DNA from: Rhodobacterales bacterium | GTDB taxonomy: Bacteria > Pseudomonadota > Alphaproteobacteria > Rhodobacterales > Rhodobacteraceae | NCBI GenBank assembly: GCA_009992615.1 | Contig: JAACVA010000233.1 | Span: 11,472-19,994, forward strand | Length of the DNA stretch: 8,523 bases | Reading direction: 5' to 3' | Part shown: piece after piece, positions 5,952 to 8,523 of the stretch | How the letters are laid out: each line of letters opens with the position of its first letter | How positions within the stretch are numbered: the stretch's first letter is position 1 | The notes under the pieces: model-generated | The model's database searches: none | Seen by the model: the letters and a program-made list of their open reading frames with translations, nothing else | Told to the model about the DNA's origin: nothing | Program-made: the position numbers and the translations under genes

Positions 5952-7001
5952 GCCACCCTCACCCTGCGCGATCTGGTAAAAACCTATGACAAGACCGAAG
6001 TGCTGCATGGCATCAGCCTGACCGTGGCCGATGGCGAATTCGTGGTGTTTGTCGGTCCTTCGGGCTGTGGCAAGTCCACCACCCTGCGGATGATCGCCGG
6101 GCTTGAGGAAGTGACCGGCGGCACGATCGACATCGGCGGGCGGGTGGTGAACAACCTTGAGCCGAAAGACCGCGACATCGCCATGGTGTTCCAGAATTAT
6201 GCGATCTATCCCCATATGTCGGTGCGCAAGAACATCGGCTTTGGCCTGCGCACCGCAAAGTTGAGCCGCGCCGACAAGGAAAAGCGGCTGGAAGAGGTGG
6301 CTGCGATCCTGGACATGACCGATCTGCTGGACCGCAAGCCGAACCAGTTATCGGGTGGCCAGCGTCAGCGGGTTGCGATCGGCCGCGCCATGGTGCGCGA
6401 CCCGGCGGTGTTTCTGTTCGACGAACCCCTGTCAAATCTCGATGCGCAGTTGCGCACGCAGATGCGGCTGGAAATCAAGAAATTGCATCAGAAGGTGGGC
6501 AACACGATCGTCTTTGTCACCCACGATCAGGTCGAGGCGATGACGATGGCCGACCGGATCGTCATCATGAAGGACGGCCATATCCAACAGGTCGGCACCC
6601 CGTCCGAGGTGTATCACACCCCCGCAAATATCTTTGTTGCCCGGTTCATCGGTGCGCCCAGCATGAACATGCTGCCGGCGATGGCCAGTCACGGCACCGT
6701 GCGGTTGGACACCGGCACCGAAATCGCAATGCCCGGCGGGGCTGATGGCGCGGTCACCCTGGGTGTGCGGCCTGATGATCTGGGCGTCGTTGCCGGTGTA
6801 CCGCTGACCCGTGGCCGCGTTACGGTGCGCGAACCTTTGGGGCCTGAAACCCTGATTTATGTCGATACCGGCGCCGGGGGCGAGGTGATTGCCAAGGCCG
6901 ATGGGCGCACCCCGCCCGAGGTGGGCGCAGAGGTGACGCTGTGCGCCGATCCGGCCAACCTGCACCTGTTCGACCCAGCCAGCGGCCAGGCCCTGCGGTG
7001 A
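5949..7001 (+). CDS. ABC transporter ATP-binding protein, MalK/UgpC/MsmX type
   Basis: This 350-residue ATPase powers the importer and has every expected motif: Walker A GPSGCGKST (36-44), Q-loop VFQNYAIYPHMSV (80-92), signature LSGGQ (134-138), Walker B VFLFDE (154-159), D-loop SNLDA (162-166) and H-loop His192 (VTHD). The stretch ADRIVIMKDGHIQQVGTPSEVYHTPANIFVARFIG leads into a C-terminal TOBE-type regulatory domain from about residue 240, which marks the CUT1 subfamily. The start is a TTG with a strong Shine-Dalgarno embedded in the lyase gene; only 4 bases separate the lyase stop from it. Its own stop overlaps the kinase start (GTGA). Placing the ATPase after the lyase rather than next to the permeases ties lyase expression to the transporter. 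Confidence 0.95.
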   Translation: MATLTLRDLVKTYDKTEVLHGISLTVADGEFVVFVGPSGCGKSTTLRMIAGLEEVTGGTIDIGGRVVNNLEPKDRDIAMVFQNYAIYPHMSVRKNIGFGLRTAKLSRADKEKRLEEVAAILDMTDLLDRKPNQLSGGQRQRVAIGRAMVRDPAVFLFDEPLSNLDAQLRTQMRLEIKKLHQKVGNTIVFVTHDQVEAMTMADRIVIMKDGHIQQVGTPSEVYHTPANIFVARFIGAPSMNMLPAMASHGTVRLDTGTEIAMPGGADGAVTLGVRPDDLGVVAGVPLTRGRVTVREPLGPETLIYVDTGAGGEVIAKADGRTPPEVGAEVTLCADPANLHLFDPASGQALR

Positions 7002-7885
7002 GCCGCCAGTCCCGCCCCGCTGGCCTGTTGTGCGTTGGGCGCCTGTATTGCGATCTGGTGTTCAGCGAACTGCCGCGCCTGCCCACGCTTGGGCAAGAGG
7101 TATACGCCGGCGCACTCAGCCTGCACGCCGGGGGAGGGGCGGTGATCACCGCTGCGCATCTGTCGCAACTGGGGCGTTCGACGCACCTTGCGGCCTTCTG
7201 GCCCGCGCCGCCCTTTGCCGATCAGGTGCAGGGCGACGTGGCCGGCGCCGGGATCGGCAACAGCCTGTGCCGCCCCAGCACAGCACCCGAGCCGCAGATC
7301 ACCGTCGCCATGTCGGATGGGGGCGAGCGTGCGTTCCTGACGCGCCGGGTGGGGCGCGCGGTGCCGGACATTTCCATCGCAGACCTGCACGCCCTGAACA
7401 TCGGGCACATGCACATCGGCGAACTGGCCACTCTTGTGGAACAGCCTGATCTGATCACGTTCGCCCGGTCTGCGGGACTTACCCTGTCGCTGGATTGCAG
7501 TTGGGATGATGCCGCCACGGCCAGAGCCGCGCCACTGATCGCGGCGGTTGATGTGTTTTTCCCGAATGAAGAAGAAGTGGCGCAACTGACCGCCCTCGGC
7601 CTGCGCCCCCCCTTTGCGCCGCTGACGGTGGTCAAGCGCGGCGCGCGGGGCGCTGTGGCCCAGGGCAACGGGCAAACCGTCGAATCGCCGGGGCACCGCG
7701 TGCCCGTCGTTGATACCACCGGCGCGGGCGATGCCTTCAACAGCGGTTTCCTGCACCGCTGGCTGGACGCTGCGCCCCTGGCGGTTTGCCTTGCGGCGGG
7801 CAATGCCCGCGGCGCCGAGGCGGTGCAGCAACGCGGCGGGTTCAGCCCCCGCCGCGCGTCCGCCGACCAAGCGCTCGGCGTTTGA
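6998..7885 (+). CDS. PfkB/ribokinase-family carbohydrate kinase
   Basis: The 295-residue product shows both ends of the PfkB fold: an N-terminal sugar-binding glycine motif HAGGGAVITAAHLSQLG (43-59) and the C-terminal ATP/anion-hole signature DTTGAGDAFNSGF (239-251), with Asp245 as probable catalytic base. PNEEE (189-193) matches the NxxE metal/phosphate motif. The likely start is GTG at 6998, overlapping the ATPase stop as GTGA; starts further upstream lie inside the ATPase gene. The enzyme probably phosphorylates a sugar or polyol delivered by the transporter or released by the lyase. PfkB members act on ribose, fructose, 2-keto-3-deoxygluconate, nucleosides and tagatose phosphates, and the sequence alone does not tell which. 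Its stop abuts the stop of the facing dehydrogenase. Confidence 0.92.
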   Translation: MSRQSRPAGLLCVGRLYCDLVFSELPRLPTLGQEVYAGALSLHAGGGAVITAAHLSQLGRSTHLAAFWPAPPFADQVQGDVAGAGIGNSLCRPSTAPEPQITVAMSDGGERAFLTRRVGRAVPDISIADLHALNIGHMHIGELATLVEQPDLITFARSAGLTLSLDCSWDDAATARAAPLIAAVDVFFPNEEEVAQLTALGLRPPFAPLTVVKRGARGAVAQGNGQTVESPGHRVPVVDTTGAGDAFNSGFLHRWLDAAPLAVCLAAGNARGAEAVQQRGGFSPRRASADQALGV

Positions 7886-8523
7886 TCAGAAACAGCTTTC
7901 CAACAGGGCGCGGGTGTTTTCGGCGGTCATGTCCACCGGGTTGCCGCCACAGGACGGATCGGCCAGGGCCGAGGCGGTGATCCTGTCCATGTCTGGCGCC
8001 GTGACACCAAGGGCGGTAAGATTGGCGGGGATGCCCAGATCAGCGTTCAGCGCGCCGATGAAATCGTAAAACCCGTCAAATCCGCCCTCGATGCCCAGAT
8101 AGGCTGCGGCCCGGGCAAGCCGATCCTCAACCGCGCTGCGGTTGAACCGCAGCACCGGTTGCATCACCACCGCGTTCGTCGTGCCGTGGTGGGTATGGTA
8201 CATCGCGCCGATGGGGTGGCTGATCGCGTGGATCGCCCCCAGCCCTTTTTGAAACGCGACTGCACCCATCAACGCCGCCGACATCATGTTGGCCCGCGCC
8301 GTCAGGTCACCGGGTGTGGCAAAGGCGGTGCGCAGGTTGTCGGCCACAAGGCGCATCCCCTCCAGGGCGATGCCTTGGCTCATAGGGTGGTAATGGGGCG
8401 AACAATAGGCCTCAAGGCAATGCGCAAAGGCATCCATTCCGGTGCCTGCGGTGATCATCCGGGGCATTCCGAGGTCAGTTCCGGGTCACAGATCACCACA
8501 CGCGGCAGGATTTTCGGGTGGAA
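7886..8523 (-). pseudogene. Iron-containing alcohol dehydrogenase, frameshifted and cut by window edge
   Basis: The C-terminal part is a clean 193-codon frame ending at 7886 (minus strand). It has the group III metal ligands in the right spacing: Asp12 and His16 in GMDAFAHC, then His80 and His94 in IHAISHPIGAMYHTHHGTTN. The spacings (4, 64 and 14 residues) closely match E. coli FucO. The upstream part continues in a different frame: bases 8523 to 8470 encode FHPKILPRVVICDPELTS, the usual segment just before LPRMITAGTGMDAFAHC. In that frame a TGA occurs at 8455-8457. Adding one G in the GG around 8469-8470 would restore LTSGMPRMITAG. The ATG at 8467 is therefore not a true start. A full-length protein would be about 380 residues with an NAD-binding N-terminal domain. 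It could be a real pseudogene or a sequencing error; a role in the operon's pathway is possible but unproven. Confidence 0.8.

Noticed and set aside
4367..5962. 531-codon minus-strand frame opposite the lyase
   Set aside because: It is long but exactly antisense to a gene with conserved catalytic motifs, and the product is His/Gln/Arg-rich without domains. Long antisense frames are expected in GC-rich coding DNA.
6857..7870. 337-codon minus-strand frame opposite the kinase
   Set aside because: It is antisense to the PfkB gene with intact signatures and has no recognisable domain or ribosome site.
8465..8467. ATG as the true start of a short 193-residue dehydrogenase
   Set aside because: Conserved family sequence continues upstream in another frame, and the NAD-binding half would be missing. 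A frameshift explains it better.

Overview
The window reads as a carbohydrate-type ABC import and catabolism locus from a GC-rich alphaproteobacterium, most likely a member of the Rhodobacterales (roseobacter/Rhodobacteraceae). That placement is an inference from base composition, protein style and operon layout; there is no rRNA or other marker gene here.

Layout. A ROK-family transcriptional regulator is transcribed leftward and is cut by the left edge (1-1094). A 122-bp divergent intergenic region follows, with a near-perfect 23-bp palindrome (1121-1143) that is the best operator candidate. Six genes then run rightward as one probable operon: a periplasmic solute-binding protein (1217-2479), two CUT1-type (MalF/MalG-like) permeases (2567-3454 and 3454-4332), an argininosuccinate-lyase-like enzyme of the fumarase/aspartase superfamily (4457-5944), a MalK/UgpC-like ATPase with a TTG start (5949-7001), and a PfkB-family sugar kinase (6998-7885). 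Facing it, with stop codons directly abutting, is an iron-containing alcohol dehydrogenase (7886-8523, minus strand). Its reading frame is broken by an apparent one-base deletion near 8467-8472, and it runs off the right edge.

How it fits together. The binding protein, two permeases and ATPase form a complete importer of the family that takes up sugars, polyols and glycerol phosphates. The kinase would phosphorylate the imported compound or a breakdown product. The unusual partner is the lyase, embedded between the permease and ATPase genes. Its family eliminates fumarate from N-succinyl compounds, but it lacks several ArgH hallmarks, so it is probably a catabolic lyase of unknown substrate rather than an arginine biosynthesis enzyme. 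The ROK regulator has lost the usual kinase phosphate-binding motif and the Zn-binding cysteines, and probably controls the operon through the palindrome.

RNA-level structure is conspicuous. There is a 12-bp hairpin between the binding protein and first permease genes, a long imperfect palindrome just before the lyase gene, and possible alternative hairpins in the leader. The later genes are tightly coupled by 1- to 4-base overlaps or a gap of 4 bases. I saw no tRNA, rRNA, CRISPR array, insertion sequence or attachment site.
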